Source: Stutzerimonas stutzeri (GTDB lineage: Bacteria; Pseudomonadota; Gammaproteobacteria; Pseudomonadales; Pseudomonadaceae). From it: DNA of 57,404 bases. Below, in pieces: positions 33,501 to 42,410 of this stretch. The position numbers and the translations under genes are program-made. The notes under the pieces are model-generated. The model had not been told where the DNA came from. It saw only the letters and a list, made by a program, of their open reading frames with translations, and did no database searches. The stretch spans positions 1 through 57,404 of the forward strand of contig NZ_JAMOIE010000022.1 in assembly GCF_024448935.1 (NCBI RefSeq), written 5' to 3'. Positions within the stretch are counted from its first letter, which is position 1. Each line of letters opens with the position of its first letter.

Positions 33501-33949
33501 GCGGCGGACCGGAGATCAATCTGCGCGTACCGGCGTTGATTCCGGAAGACTACCTGCCAGATGTGCATGCGCGGCTGATCCTCTACAAGCGCATCGCCAA
33601 CGCCGCTGACGAGAACGGTCTGCGCGAACTGCAGGTGGAGATGATCGACCGCTTCGGTCTGCTGCCTGAACCTGCCAAGCATCTGGTCAGGCTGACCCTG
33701 CTCAAGCTGCAGGCCGCCAGCCTCGGCATCACCAGGATCGACGCCGGGCCTCAAGGGGGACGTATCGAGTTCGCTGCGGATACCCGCGTCGACCCGATGG
33801 TGCTGATCAAACTGATCCAGAGCCAACCCAACCGCTACAAGTTCGAAGGCGCCACGATGTTCAAGTTTCAGGTGCCGATGGAGCGTGCCGAAGATCGCTT
33901 CAACACGCTTGAGGCATTGCTCGAACGATTGTCCGTGGAAAAGCCGTAA
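30503..33949 (+). CDS. mfd: Transcription-repair coupling factor Mfd
   Basis: 1148 residues. Mfd removes RNA polymerase stalled at lesions and recruits UvrA. In order: a UvrB-like N-terminal module (about 1-340), the RNA-polymerase interacting domain starting at VVHIDHGVGRYHG (about 480), the RecG-like translocase with Walker A GDVGFGKTE and DEEH box IIDEEHRFG (about 620-950), and the C-terminal regulatory domain. The start is GTG at 30503; an ATG nine codons on is an alternative. A stand-alone gene beside gap, as in P. aeruginosa. Confidence 0.96.
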   Translation: MSVLRLPPMPAASGKQTWGNLPGAALSLAIAEAASNADRFTLLLTADSQSAERLQEELGFFAPDLPVLHFPDWETLPYDVFSPHQDIISQRIAALYQLPDLTHGVLVVPITTALHKLAPKRFLLGSSLVLDIGQKLDVEQMRARLEAAGYRCVDTVYEHGEFAVRGALIDLFPMGSPLPYRIDLFDDEIETLRTFDPENQRSIDKVESIRLLPAREFPLKKESVTGFRARFRERFDVDFRRCPVYQDLSTGITPAGIEYYLPLFFDETSTLFDYLPGDTQVFSLPGIEQAAEHFWKDVRTRYEERRVDPERPLLPPAELFMAVEDCFAHLKLWPRIVASQDDVDTGIGRERFPASRFPELAIDAKAPEPLGALRRFLDEFPGRVLFTAESAGRREVLLELLARLKLRPQEVAGWPQFVESGERLAIAIAPLDDGLLLQDPALALIAESPLFGQRIMQRRRREKGRDTGENAIKNLTELREGAPVVHIDHGVGRYHGLVTLEIEGQAAEFLMLQYAEEAKLYVPVSSLHLIARYTGSDDALAPLHRLGSETWQKAKRKAAEQVRDVAAELLDIYARRAAREGHAFEDPQLDYETFSAGFPFEETPDQQAAIEAVRSDMLAPRPMDRLICGDVGFGKTEVAMRAAFIAVHSGRQVAVLVPTTLLAQQHYNSFRDRFADWPVRVEVMSRFKSAKEIQGAVQELAEGKVDILIGTHRLLQADVKFTNLGLVIIDEEHRFGVRQKEQLKALRSEVDILTLTATPIPRTLNMAVAGMRDLSIIATPPARRLSVRTFVMEQQNSVIKEALLRELLRGGQVYYLHNDVKTIEKCAADLAELVPEARIGIGHGQMRERELEQVMGDFYHKRFNVLIASTIIETGIDVPSANTIIIERADKFGLAQLHQLRGRVGRSHHQAYAYLLTPPRKAMTPDAEKRLEAIANAQDLGAGFVLATHDLEIRGAGELLGDGQSGQIQAVGFTLYMEMLERAVKSIQKGEQPNLDQPLGGGPEINLRVPALIPEDYLPDVHARLILYKRIANAADENGLRELQVEMIDRFGLLPEPAKHLVRLTLLKLQAASLGITRIDAGPQGGRIEFAADTRVDPMVLIKLIQSQPNRYKFEGATMFKFQVPMERAEDRFNTLEALLERLSVEKP

Positions 33950-33988
33950 CGATGTCGAAGACGCCTGTACTCACCACCCGATCCACCG

Positions 33989-36900
33989 ATGCAGGGTGAC
34001 TTTCTCCCCAACCTGCCCGCCGCCTGGCGATTACCGTTTTCCGAAAACGCTATCGCCAGGGGCCAGCAGTACGCAGCGGAGGACCGCATCAGGGTCGTGC
34101 GGGAGGATTCGCGGTACGTCGAAGCGACGTGTCGCGGTTCAGCTGGCAGCGTCTATCGTCAGTCGCTGGAGCTGTCCCGCGACGGCCGGCTCAGCTGCAT
34201 CTGCAACTGCCCGGTTGGCCGCAACTGCAAGCATTGCGTAGCCCTGATAGCGTCCCTCGAAGCGCAAGCCGAGCGCCTGCCCGCCAAGCAGAGCGAGCAG
34301 TCCGGTGAGCGCCTCCCTGACCGGCTGGAACAATGGCTATCGCAGCTCCCGCAGGTGCTGGGTGACAACCTGCAAACCGGCCAAGGCTGGTGTCTGCACT
34401 ATCTGCTATGCCCTGACTTCTCCGTGGAGGTCCACAAGGTGCGTCAATACAAAGACGGCACCTGGGGCGAGCGGCAGCCCTACTATGGATTGCGTGAAGC
34501 CAGCTTTCGCAAGCCGACCTTCATGCAGCCGCTGGATTTGCGCATTGCCGCACTGGTAACGCTGGGCCGCACATCAGGCAATGGTTTCAAGCCCAACGGC
34601 GAGAACGGCGGCGAAATCCTGCGCCTGATTCTCGAGAGCGGTCGCGCCTTTCTCGGCTGGGCTCAGCCCGCACTGCAACCCGGCCGGCCCCGACAGGCAC
34701 GCTTCAACTGGAACGAGCGAACCGACGGGGGTTTCCAGCCTGGACTGGACATGGCCGAACCCCACGGCGAACTGCTTACGGCTGTGGACCCGCTGTACTA
34801 CCTCGACAGGGTCCGGAACGAAATGGGCATGGTCGATCACGGTCTGCCCATGCCACTGGCTCGGCACTTCCTCGACGCACCCGCGGTTCCATCCGCCCAG
34901 GCCGCCCTGTTCAGCCTGACGCTGCATGAAATCGCCCCGCAGCTGCCGGCCCCCGCCAAGCCTGAAGAACATCAGGTCGATGACCTGCGTCCACTGCCCC
35001 ACCTGAGCCTCGGCAGCCATCAGTCGGTCAACTACCAGCTCAGCAGCGGTCGCATGGTGAGCGAGCACCAGCATCGTGCCGGGCTGACTTTCCTCTACGG
35101 CCACACCCGGGTTCACGGCAAAGCCAAGCCCGGCCAACGCGTACGCCAGACCGAAGGGGCTCGCGTGTTGAGCATCGCCCGCCAGCCGGACGCGGAACAG
35201 GCGCTGCGTCAGCAGTTGCAGCAACTGGGTTTTCGCCCGGCGCTGCGCCAGAGTCAGGCGTTGCCGAAGGATTCGGCCGAGATGTTCGAGCTGCCGAGCG
35301 AGGCAGCCTGGCTCAATTTCACCCAGACCCAACTGGCCCCGCTGCGCGAGCAAGGCTGGCAGATCGTCATGCAGCCCGGCTTCGCCTACGATCTGGCGTC
35401 GATCGATGCCTGGTACGTCGACGTCGAGGAGTCGCCCGAGCACAGCTGGTTCGACCTGGAACTCGGCATCATCGTCGAAGGTGAGCGAATCAGCCTGTTG
35501 CCGGTCCTGCTCGGGCTGATCCGACGCAATCCGGCCCTACTCTCTGCGCACGCCCTGGCACAACGCGGCGACGACGAAACCCTGCGGGTGCAGATCGGCC
35601 GGCGCCGCGAAGAAGATGACCAGCCGCTGCAAGTGCTGCTGCCCTTCGGTCGCCTGAAACCCATCTTGGCCACCCTCTCGGAGCTTTATCTTCAAAAGCA
35701 ACCAAACGGTGAGAACCTACGACTGGAGCGAACCGATGCGGCCCGGCTGGCCGGGCTCGATTCGCTGCCGCTGCAATGGCATGGCGGCGAGCATTTACGG
35801 GATTTCGCCCAGCGACTGCGCGACTACCGCAAACAAGACATCAGCCCACCGCGGGACCTGAATGCAACACTGCGCCCCTATCAGCTGGACGGCCTGCGCT
35901 GGATGCAAACGCTACGGGCCCTCGAGGTCGGCGGCATTCTGGGCGACGATATGGGCCTGGGTAAAACGTTGCAGACCCTCGCTCATCTTTTAGTGGAGAA
36001 GCAAGCGGGCAAGCTGGACCGACCCTCTCTTGTGGTGATGCCCACGACGCTCATTCCCAATTGGCAGGATGAAGCGGCCCGCTTCGCGCCATCGCTGAAC
36101 GTGGCGACCCTGCACGGAACGACGCGTCGGCAGCTCTACCAGCACCTGACCGACTACGATCTGCTGCTCACCACCTATGCGCTGCTGCCCAGAGACATCG
36201 ACCTGCTCGCAGACGTCCCGCTGCATGTGCTGGTGCTCGACGAAGCGCAGAACATCAAGAACGCCAGCAGCAAGGCGGCGCAAGCCGCCGGACGTCTGGA
36301 CGCCCGCCAGCGCCTCTGCCTCACCGGCACGCCGCTGGAAAATCACCTGGGCGAGCTCTGGTCGCTGTTTCATTTCCTCATGCCCGGCTGGCTCGGCGAT
36401 ACCAAGCAATTCAACCGGGACTACCGCACCCCTATCGAGAAACACGGTGACGCTGATCGGCTGGAGCATCTCACCAAACGGATAAAACCTTTCCTGCTCA
36501 GGCGACGCAAGGAACAGGTCGCGCAGGAGTTACCGCCCAAAAACGAAATCTTGCACTGGGTCGAGCTCAGCCCGGCTCAGCGCGACCTGTACGAAACCGT
36601 GCGACTGGCCATGGACAGTAAGATTCGCGAGGAGATCGACCGCAAAGGCCTGGCGCGCAGTCAGATCGTCATCCTCGATGCGCTGCTCAAGCTGCGTCAG
36701 GTGTGTTGCGATCTGCGCCTGGTCAAGGGCGACGTCGCCCGGCCGGTCCGGGGCGGCACCTCCGGCAAACTCGACAGCCTGATGCAGATGCTGACCGAGC
36801 TACTCGCCGAAGGCCGACGAATCCTGCTGTTTTCACAGTTCACCTCGATGCTCTCGCTGATTGAAGAAGAGCTGCAGAGCCGCACCATCGACTACGTCCA

Positions 36901-37273
36901 GATCACCGGCGAAACCAAGGATCGGCGCACACCCGTCACGCGGTTCCAGAATGGGGAGGTCCCGCTGTTTCTGATCAGCCTCAAGGCTGGCGGCACCGGT
37001 CTGAACCTGACGGCTGCCGACACCGTGATCCATTACGACCCCTGGTGGAACCCGGCCGCGGAGAACCAGGCCACCGACCGCGCGCACCGCATCGGCCAGA
37101 GCAAGCCGGTATTCGTCTACAAGCTGATCGCTCGCGCTACCGTCGAAGAAAAGATCCAGCACCTGCAGCAACGCAAAGCCGAACTGGCCGCAGGTGTGCT
37201 GGATGCCGGCGATCACGGCGGCTGGCAACTGGAGCCGAGTGATATCGAGGCGCTGTTCGCGCCGCTGCCCTAG
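33989..37273 (+). CDS. SWIM-domain SNF2 family ATPase
   Basis: 1094 residues. An N-terminal SWIM zinc finger (C72, C74, C80 and H82, about residues 68-83) is followed by a long uncharacterised middle and the SNF2 motor: Walker A GDDMGLGKT with Lys near 659, Walker B LVLDEAQNIKN with D751, and C-terminal helicase motifs LKAGGTGLNLTAADTV and TDRAHRIGQ. Such proteins translocate on double-stranded DNA; the bacterial ones are poorly studied and may displace RNA polymerase like RapA. It lies 39 bp after mfd, so it may share its transcript. No clear Shine-Dalgarno was seen before this ATG. Confidence 0.88.
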   Translation: MQGDFLPNLPAAWRLPFSENAIARGQQYAAEDRIRVVREDSRYVEATCRGSAGSVYRQSLELSRDGRLSCICNCPVGRNCKHCVALIASLEAQAERLPAKQSEQSGERLPDRLEQWLSQLPQVLGDNLQTGQGWCLHYLLCPDFSVEVHKVRQYKDGTWGERQPYYGLREASFRKPTFMQPLDLRIAALVTLGRTSGNGFKPNGENGGEILRLILESGRAFLGWAQPALQPGRPRQARFNWNERTDGGFQPGLDMAEPHGELLTAVDPLYYLDRVRNEMGMVDHGLPMPLARHFLDAPAVPSAQAALFSLTLHEIAPQLPAPAKPEEHQVDDLRPLPHLSLGSHQSVNYQLSSGRMVSEHQHRAGLTFLYGHTRVHGKAKPGQRVRQTEGARVLSIARQPDAEQALRQQLQQLGFRPALRQSQALPKDSAEMFELPSEAAWLNFTQTQLAPLREQGWQIVMQPGFAYDLASIDAWYVDVEESPEHSWFDLELGIIVEGERISLLPVLLGLIRRNPALLSAHALAQRGDDETLRVQIGRRREEDDQPLQVLLPFGRLKPILATLSELYLQKQPNGENLRLERTDAARLAGLDSLPLQWHGGEHLRDFAQRLRDYRKQDISPPRDLNATLRPYQLDGLRWMQTLRALEVGGILGDDMGLGKTLQTLAHLLVEKQAGKLDRPSLVVMPTTLIPNWQDEAARFAPSLNVATLHGTTRRQLYQHLTDYDLLLTTYALLPRDIDLLADVPLHVLVLDEAQNIKNASSKAAQAAGRLDARQRLCLTGTPLENHLGELWSLFHFLMPGWLGDTKQFNRDYRTPIEKHGDADRLEHLTKRIKPFLLRRRKEQVAQELPPKNEILHWVELSPAQRDLYETVRLAMDSKIREEIDRKGLARSQIVILDALLKLRQVCCDLRLVKGDVARPVRGGTSGKLDSLMQMLTELLAEGRRILLFSQFTSMLSLIEEELQSRTIDYVQITGETKDRRTPVTRFQNGEVPLFLISLKAGGTGLNLTAADTVIHYDPWWNPAAENQATDRAHRIGQSKPVFVYKLIARATVEEKIQHLQQRKAELAAGVLDAGDHGGWQLEPSDIEALFAPLP

Positions 37274-37284
37274 GAGGATGGGAT

Positions 37285-37770
37285 ATGCGCCGACTGGTCG
37301 CCCCTGGCGATTTCGATCGCGTCTACGACATCTACATGCACGAGTCAGTGGTGCCCTTCCTCGGCTTCGATCCGATGCCGCGCCAGGCGTTCGGCAAGGT
37401 GTTCGACCCGTTGTTCGAGAGTGGCTGTTTCTACGTATACGAAGTCGATGGCGAAGTAATGGGCTTCTACAAGGCGCAGCGGCACGTCGGTCGTGCTGCC
37501 CATGTCGCCTACCTTGGAACCTTGGCCGTGGCGCCGGAAGCCCAAGGCCGAGGTATCGCCATGGGAATGATGCAGGACGCCCTTGCGCGGCTGCTGCGAG
37601 CGGGCATCACCCGTGTCGAGCTGACAGTCGAAGCGGACAATCCCCGTGCCATCACCTTTTACGAACGCCTGGGCTTCGTGCAGGAAGGCACTCAGCGGGC
37701 GGCCTACAAACGTGCCAGCGACGCCGGCCATGTCGATGAGCTGATGTACGGGTTGCTGCATGACGGCTGA
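37285..37770 (+). CDS. GNAT family N-acetyltransferase
   Basis: 161 residues. The acetyl-CoA pyrophosphate-binding loop reads VAPEAQGRGIAMGMM, followed by the C-terminal NPRAITFYERLGF motif that is common to RimI-like GNATs. The substrate is unknown. A TAGGAGGATGGGAT ribosome site starts in the preceding stop codon, so it is probably co-transcribed with the SNF2 gene. Confidence 0.85.
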   Translation: MRRLVAPGDFDRVYDIYMHESVVPFLGFDPMPRQAFGKVFDPLFESGCFYVYEVDGEVMGFYKAQRHVGRAAHVAYLGTLAVAPEAQGRGIAMGMMQDALARLLRAGITRVELTVEADNPRAITFYERLGFVQEGTQRAAYKRASDAGHVDELMYGLLHDG

Positions 37771-37829
37771 TCGGGCCGGGACGCCGGGCGAGCCAAGCCA
37801 CCCGGCACCTTCGCGGCCAATCAGCCTTT
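37765..37829. terminator. Hairpin shared by convergent genes
   Basis: GGCTGATCGGGCCG pairs imperfectly with CGGCCAATCAGCC, with a second stem GCCGGG/CCCGGC nested inside. It spans the GNAT and wrbA stop codons and has a short CTTTC after it on the plus strand. Likely a transcript end for the GNAT gene. Confidence 0.5.
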
Positions 37830-38420
37830 CAGCTTGACCGTGGTCTGTGCCACCAGCTCGCCCTGGTAACGGGCAATGGTCAGCTCTTTATCGGACGGTT
37901 GACGCGAGCCGTCACCGCCAGCGATGGTCGAGGCGCCGTACGGCGTGCCGCCATTCATTTCCGAAATATCGAAGAACTCGCCGATACCGTAGCCGGTGGG
38001 CACGATGATCATTCCGTGGTGCGCCAGAGTGGTCCAGGTCGAGGTAATGGTCATCTCCTGACCGCCGCCGGTGCCGGTCGAAGCAAACACGCTGGCCACC
38101 TTGCCGTGCAGCGCGCCCTTGGCCCAGAGCCCACCGGTCTGATCGAGGAAGGCACGCATCTGCCCGGACATGTTGCCGAAGCGAGTCGGCGTACCAAAGA
38201 TGATCGCATCGTAATCGGCCAGCTCCGCCGGATCGGCAACGGGCGCCTGCTGGTCGACCTTGCCGCCGGCATTCTTGAAAGCCTCTTGCGGCATGGTTTC
38301 CGGCACGCGCTTGATGGTCACTTCAGCGCCTTCGACACGACGCGCACCTTCGGCCACTGCATTGGCCATGGTTTCGATGTGGCCATACATTGAGTGGTAC
38401 ACCACGAGAATCTTCGCCAT
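37821..38420 (-). CDS. wrbA: NAD(P)H:quinone oxidoreductase WrbA
   Basis: 199 residues, the usual WrbA length. FMN phosphate is held by the N-terminal [12 protein letters not shown] loop and flavin by [17 protein letters not shown]. Two-electron reduction of quinones protects against redox cycling. It lies downstream of pirin on the same strand, 56 bp apart; the two may form a small stress-linked unit. Confidence 0.93.
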   Translation of the reverse strand: MAKILVVYHSMYGHIETMANAVAEGARRVEGAEVTIKRVPETMPQEAFKNAGGKVDQQAPVADPAELADYDAIIFGTPTRFGNMSGQMRAFLDQTGGLWAKGALHGKVASVFASTGTGGGQEMTITSTWTTLAHHGMIIVPTGYGIGEFFDISEMNGGTPYGASTIAGGDGSRQPSDKELTIARYQGELVAQTTVKLKG

Positions 38421-38476
38421 TTTCAGTTTCCTCTTCCTGGGTTGTGTTCCGGTTTGAGTAGTGGCAGTCGATACGT

Positions 38477-39175
38477 TCAGCGAACGTCGACCAGCACGAT
38501 TTCACTGTCTTCCAACGCCCTGATGCTGACCCGCGTCTCATCTCGCACTGCCACCCCGTCACCTGCCGCCGCGATCCGCTCCCCGACTTCGATACGCCCG
38601 CTGGCCGCAACCATGTAGACCTTCCGCTCCGGGCCAACCTGGTATTCGGCAACCTGACCGGCAAAAAGTGTCGCCGCAGCCAGGCGGGCATCGGCTCGTA
38701 TGGGCAAGGCATCGCCATCCTCTGCCATCCCGCTGGCCAGGGTGACGAGGCTGCCGGCGCGCTCACCGGCCGGGAACGGGCGGGTGCCCCAGGCCGGCGG
38801 CAAGCCGGACTGGTCCGGGTAGATCCAGATCTGGAAAATCTCGGTGGTCTCGTCTTCCAGGTTGTATTCGCTGTGGCTGATACCGGTGCCGGCGCTCATC
38901 ACCTGGATGTCACCCGCCACGGTCCGGCCGCGGTTGCCGAGGCTGTCCTCATGGGTGATCGCCCCCTTGCGCACGTAGGTGATGATTTCCATGTCGCGAT
39001 GCGGGTGGCTCGGGAAGCCGGAATGCGGTGCGATGCTGTCGTCATTCCAGACCCGCAAGTGCCCCCAGTGCATGCGGGCCGGGTCGTGGTATTCGGCGAA
39101 GGAAAAGTGATGACGGGTATCCAGCCAACCATGCTGGGCGCCGCCGAGCTCGGCACGGGGACGAATGTCGATCAT
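38477..39175 (-). CDS. Pirin family protein (YhhW-like)
   Basis: 232 residues, two-cupin pirin fold. The metal-binding [12 protein letters not shown] and HSEYN-type motifs in the N-terminal cupin are intact. Some members are quercetin 2,3-dioxygenases; the biological substrate in bacteria is unclear. Begins [20 protein letters not shown], the family start. Confidence 0.9.
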   Translation of the reverse strand: MIDIRPRAELGGAQHGWLDTRHHFSFAEYHDPARMHWGHLRVWNDDSIAPHSGFPSHPHRDMEIITYVRKGAITHEDSLGNRGRTVAGDIQVMSAGTGISHSEYNLEDETTEIFQIWIYPDQSGLPPAWGTRPFPAGERAGSLVTLASGMAEDGDALPIRADARLAAATLFAGQVAEYQVGPERKVYMVAASGRIEVGERIAAAGDGVAVRDETRVSIRALEDSEIVLVDVR

Positions 39176-39326
39176 TTGAGAGACCTCTGAACGGTGGCCG
39201 ACTTGGCGCCAGGCGTGCCGAGTGACGGAATCTGGTGATCTTCTATTGAATCGCCAGGTTCATGGTTGCATTTTTCCGTACGAACCTATCGCAATGCCTG
39301 ATAGATGCGCCGGGTGATGGCCAATC

Positions 39327-40202
39327 TCAGGCGAGAAATGCCAGCACTCGTTCCAGTAGCAGTTCGGGCACCTCTTCCGGCAGGTAGTGCCCCGCCGGCA
39401 GGGCCTCGCCCTGCACGTCTGACGCAACCGCGCGCCATTCCTCGAGCGGATCGAAACAACGCTCGATCACACCCGTGGTACCCCACAGCACCAGCAACGG
39501 CGCGTCGATCATCCGTTTGGCGGCACGGTCTTCGCGGTCATGGTCGAGATCGATGCCAGCACTGGCCCGATAGTCCTCGCAGAACGCATGAACAGTGCCG
39601 GGCAGCTTCATGCATCGCAAGTACTCGGCGAACGCGACCTCGCTGAACGGATGCACATGATCGGCGCGGGTGGCCACGGCGGTGCGCAGGATAAGTTCGG
39701 GGGCGGCCTCGAGCAGCGTTTCCGGCAGCGGCGCCGGACGAATCAGGAAGAACCAGTGCCAGTAGGCGCGAGCAAAGGTTTCGTCGGTCTGGCTGTACAT
39801 CGCCAGGGTCGGCGCGATATCCAGGAGGATAAGCCGCCGCACTGCCTGCGGGTGATCCATGGCCAGCCGATGACTGACCCGCGCCCCGCGGTCGTGGGCG
39901 AGCAGGTCGAAGCGCTCGAAGCCCAACACGCGCATCAGTTCCACCTGGTCGCGCGCCATCTCGCGCTTGCTGTAGGCGATATGGTCCTCGCCGCCTTCGG
40001 GCTTGCTGCTATCGCCGTAACCGCGCAGGTCGGCTGCCACCACGGTGAAGCGTTCAGCCAGCTGATCGGCCACCTTGTACCAGATTACGTGCGTCTGCGG
40101 GTATCCGTGCAGCAAGAGCAGAGGCGGACCGGAGCCGCCCTTGCGATAGTTGATCCGAACGCCGTTGACCTTGCACTCGTTACGCTGAAACTGCTCGAAC
40201 AT
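39327..40202 (-). CDS. Alpha/beta hydrolase, haloacetate dehalogenase type
   Basis: 291 residues. The nucleophile motif is HDRGARV, with Asp in place of the Ser of esterases, which marks haloacetate (fluoroacetate) dehalogenases and epoxide hydrolases. LHGYPQTH is the oxyanion loop. YWHWFF matches the His-Trp pair that holds fluoride in fluoroacetate dehalogenase, and PAGHYLPEE carries the catalytic His. Epoxide hydrolase activity remains possible. No regulator of haloacid use is adjacent. Confidence 0.8.
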   Translation of the reverse strand: MFEQFQRNECKVNGVRINYRKGGSGPPLLLLHGYPQTHVIWYKVADQLAERFTVVAADLRGYGDSSKPEGGEDHIAYSKREMARDQVELMRVLGFERFDLLAHDRGARVSHRLAMDHPQAVRRLILLDIAPTLAMYSQTDETFARAYWHWFFLIRPAPLPETLLEAAPELILRTAVATRADHVHPFSEVAFAEYLRCMKLPGTVHAFCEDYRASAGIDLDHDREDRAAKRMIDAPLLVLWGTTGVIERCFDPLEEWRAVASDVQGEALPAGHYLPEEVPELLLERVLAFLA

Positions 40203-40520
40203 GGGACCGCTCCTGAGGGAAGAGTTCTAAGCCTAGGCGTAGCCGGGCCAATCGCAATAACGCGCAGCGAAGCGGCAATGGCTTTGCTGGGCCAAATGCT
40301 GCGCTCCCTCCAAGACGTTCGCCGCGCCAGGCGATCCGGCGACTGGAACATGCGGCGCCCACTGACGGTCAGCATTTAGCAATGGCTCGCGGGCCGCGCC
40401 CGGCCCGGTTGCGCGCGCCCTGTCGATCAACCGCCCAGGAGGCGCCCGGATGCCCAGGCACACACCCAACATGCAGGCTGCTACCGTATCGCCCATCCAC
40501 CGTCAGCCGATGCTCCGCGC
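40203..40520. other. 318-bp gap without a recognised gene
   Basis: This divergent region between the hydrolase and the nhaA fusion should contain both promoters. No clear -35/-10 pair was recognised. Small open frames here look like chance frames of GC-rich DNA. Confidence 0.4.
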
Positions 40521-42410
40521 ATGGCGGTGAGCGGCGAGACGCTGCAGCCGCCGGTCGATCTGCAGCATGACCACATCGACGGGCCACCCGACGCCAGCGT
40601 GACGCTGCTGGAGTACGGCGATTACCAGTGCCGCTACTGCCGTCGCGCCCATGAAGGCATCCGGCGCATGCGCGACGAGCGCCTCGGCAGCCAGATGCGC
40701 TACGTGTTTCGCCATTTCCCCAACGCCAAACCGCACCCCGACGCCCGGCTCGCGGCCCAGGCCGCCGAAGCGGCGGCGCTGCAGGGCGCGTTCTGGCCCA
40801 TGCATAACTACCTGTTCGAACACCAGGACCGGCTCGACCGGGCGGGGCTGCTGGAGGCAGCGGAGACGCTGGGGCTTGCGCGCGACCGGTTCGAACGCGA
40901 CCTCGACAGCCAGAGCGTTAGTGATCGCGTAGACGCTGACATCAAGGCCGCCCAGGACAGCGCCGCCGATGCGACCCCGACCTTCTACGTCAATGGCCGC
41001 CGCTACGACGGCCCCTGGGATAACGATTCGGTCCTGGAAGCGGTAGAGCGCCCGCTGGGGCTCAAGCTGCATCTGCTGGCGCGCGCCTTTGCCGGGCTGT
41101 CGATTTCTACCGGGCTGATGATGCTGGCCGCGGTCGTCGTGGCGATGCTCTGGGCCAATGTGTTCGGCGGCTACGAAGCCTTCTGGTCGACCGAACTGGG
41201 CATCAGCCTGGGCGAGCAACGCTTCGCCCTGAGCTTGCATGAGTGGATCAACGACGGCCTGATCGTGATCTTCTTTTTCGTGGTCGGCCTGGAAATCAAG
41301 CGCGAGGTGTTGTTCGGCGACCTGGCCGAGCCACGGCGCGCCGCCCTGCCCGTGGCCGCGGCGATTGGTGGCATGGCCGTGCCGGCGGCGATCTATTTCG
41401 CGCTCAATTCGTCAGGTTCGGCCAGCAGCGGCTGGGGCATTCCAGTGGCGACCGACACGGCCTTCGCGCTGGCGCTGCTGACGATGCTCGGCCGCAAGGC
41501 GCCCATCGCCCTGACCGTGTTCGTCGCCGCGCTGGCCATTGCCGACGACATTGGCGCCATCCTTGTGCTGGCGCTGTTCTATACCGAGCACGTCTCCCCG
41601 CCTGCCCTGGCCGCGGCGGCCGGGCTATTCGCGCTGCTGGTGATCTTCAACCGCGTGCGCATCTATCGCCCGTTGCCCTACGCGCTGGTGGGCGTGGCGA
41701 TGTGGGTGGCGATCCTGGTGTCCGGCCTGCACACGACCACCGCCGGCGTGTTGCTGGCTCTGGCGATCCCGTCCCGGCCATTGCCAAGCACCTCAGGCCT
41801 GTTCGGCCAGACCGTAAGCGCCTTCTCCAATCTGGAGGCTCCGGCCAGCGGCAACGAAGCAAGAAACCAGCACTACGAGCGCACCGTAAGCACGCTGGAA
41901 ACCGTCCTCGAACGCCTGCTCTCGCCGGCACAGCGGCTCGAGCGCGGGATGCAGCCCTGGAGTACGTACCTGATCCTGCCGCTGTTCGCTTTGGCCAATT
42001 CCGGCGTCGAGCTGTCGGGCGAAGCGCTGCGCGTCTACCACCCATTGGGGCTCGGCATCATTCTTGGGCTGGTCGTGGGCAAGCCGCTGGGCATCACCCT
42101 GGGTGCCTGGCTGGCGACGAAGGTGAAGCTCGCCAGTCCACCGAAAGGCTTCAGCTGGCGTCAGCTGGCTGGCGGTTCGGCGCTGTGCGGGATCGGTTTC
42201 ACCATGTCGATCTTCGTGGCCACCGCAGCCTTCAATGACGAAGGCGATCTGGCCCTGGCCAAGGCCAGCGCCATTGTGGCTTCGGTGCTGGCAGGCTGCA
42301 TCGGCTGGTTCATGCTGCGCCGCGCGCCGGCAGCGGATGCGGCGGAGCGTGACGACGAGGATGGCGAGGGGCGTACGCCGCACGAAGAGCACGGCGAGGC
42401 GCAGGGCTGA
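40521..42410 (+). CDS. nhaA: DsbA-like domain fused to Na+/H+ antiporter NhaA
   Basis: 629 residues. Residues about 1-180 form a DsbA/thioredoxin-fold domain with CRYC (C37, C40) and the TPTFYVNGRRYDG cis-Pro region. Residues about 185-605 are NhaA: TDTAFALALL and the ion-binding pair D342-D343 in AIADDIGAI. The N-terminal domain has no signal peptide, so on normal NhaA topology it would face the cytoplasm. NhaA exports Na+ for H+ and protects from alkali and salt. The tail is acidic and hydrophilic. No strong ribosome site was seen at this ATG; GTG 40527 is an alternative. Confidence 0.9.
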   Translation: MAVSGETLQPPVDLQHDHIDGPPDASVTLLEYGDYQCRYCRRAHEGIRRMRDERLGSQMRYVFRHFPNAKPHPDARLAAQAAEAAALQGAFWPMHNYLFEHQDRLDRAGLLEAAETLGLARDRFERDLDSQSVSDRVDADIKAAQDSAADATPTFYVNGRRYDGPWDNDSVLEAVERPLGLKLHLLARAFAGLSISTGLMMLAAVVVAMLWANVFGGYEAFWSTELGISLGEQRFALSLHEWINDGLIVIFFFVVGLEIKREVLFGDLAEPRRAALPVAAAIGGMAVPAAIYFALNSSGSASSGWGIPVATDTAFALALLTMLGRKAPIALTVFVAALAIADDIGAILVLALFYTEHVSPPALAAAAGLFALLVIFNRVRIYRPLPYALVGVAMWVAILVSGLHTTTAGVLLALAIPSRPLPSTSGLFGQTVSAFSNLEAPASGNEARNQHYERTVSTLETVLERLLSPAQRLERGMQPWSTYLILPLFALANSGVELSGEALRVYHPLGLGIILGLVVGKPLGITLGAWLATKVKLASPPKGFSWRQLAGGSALCGIGFTMSIFVATAAFNDEGDLALAKASAIVASVLAGCIGWFMLRRAPAADAAERDDEDGEGRTPHEEHGEAQG

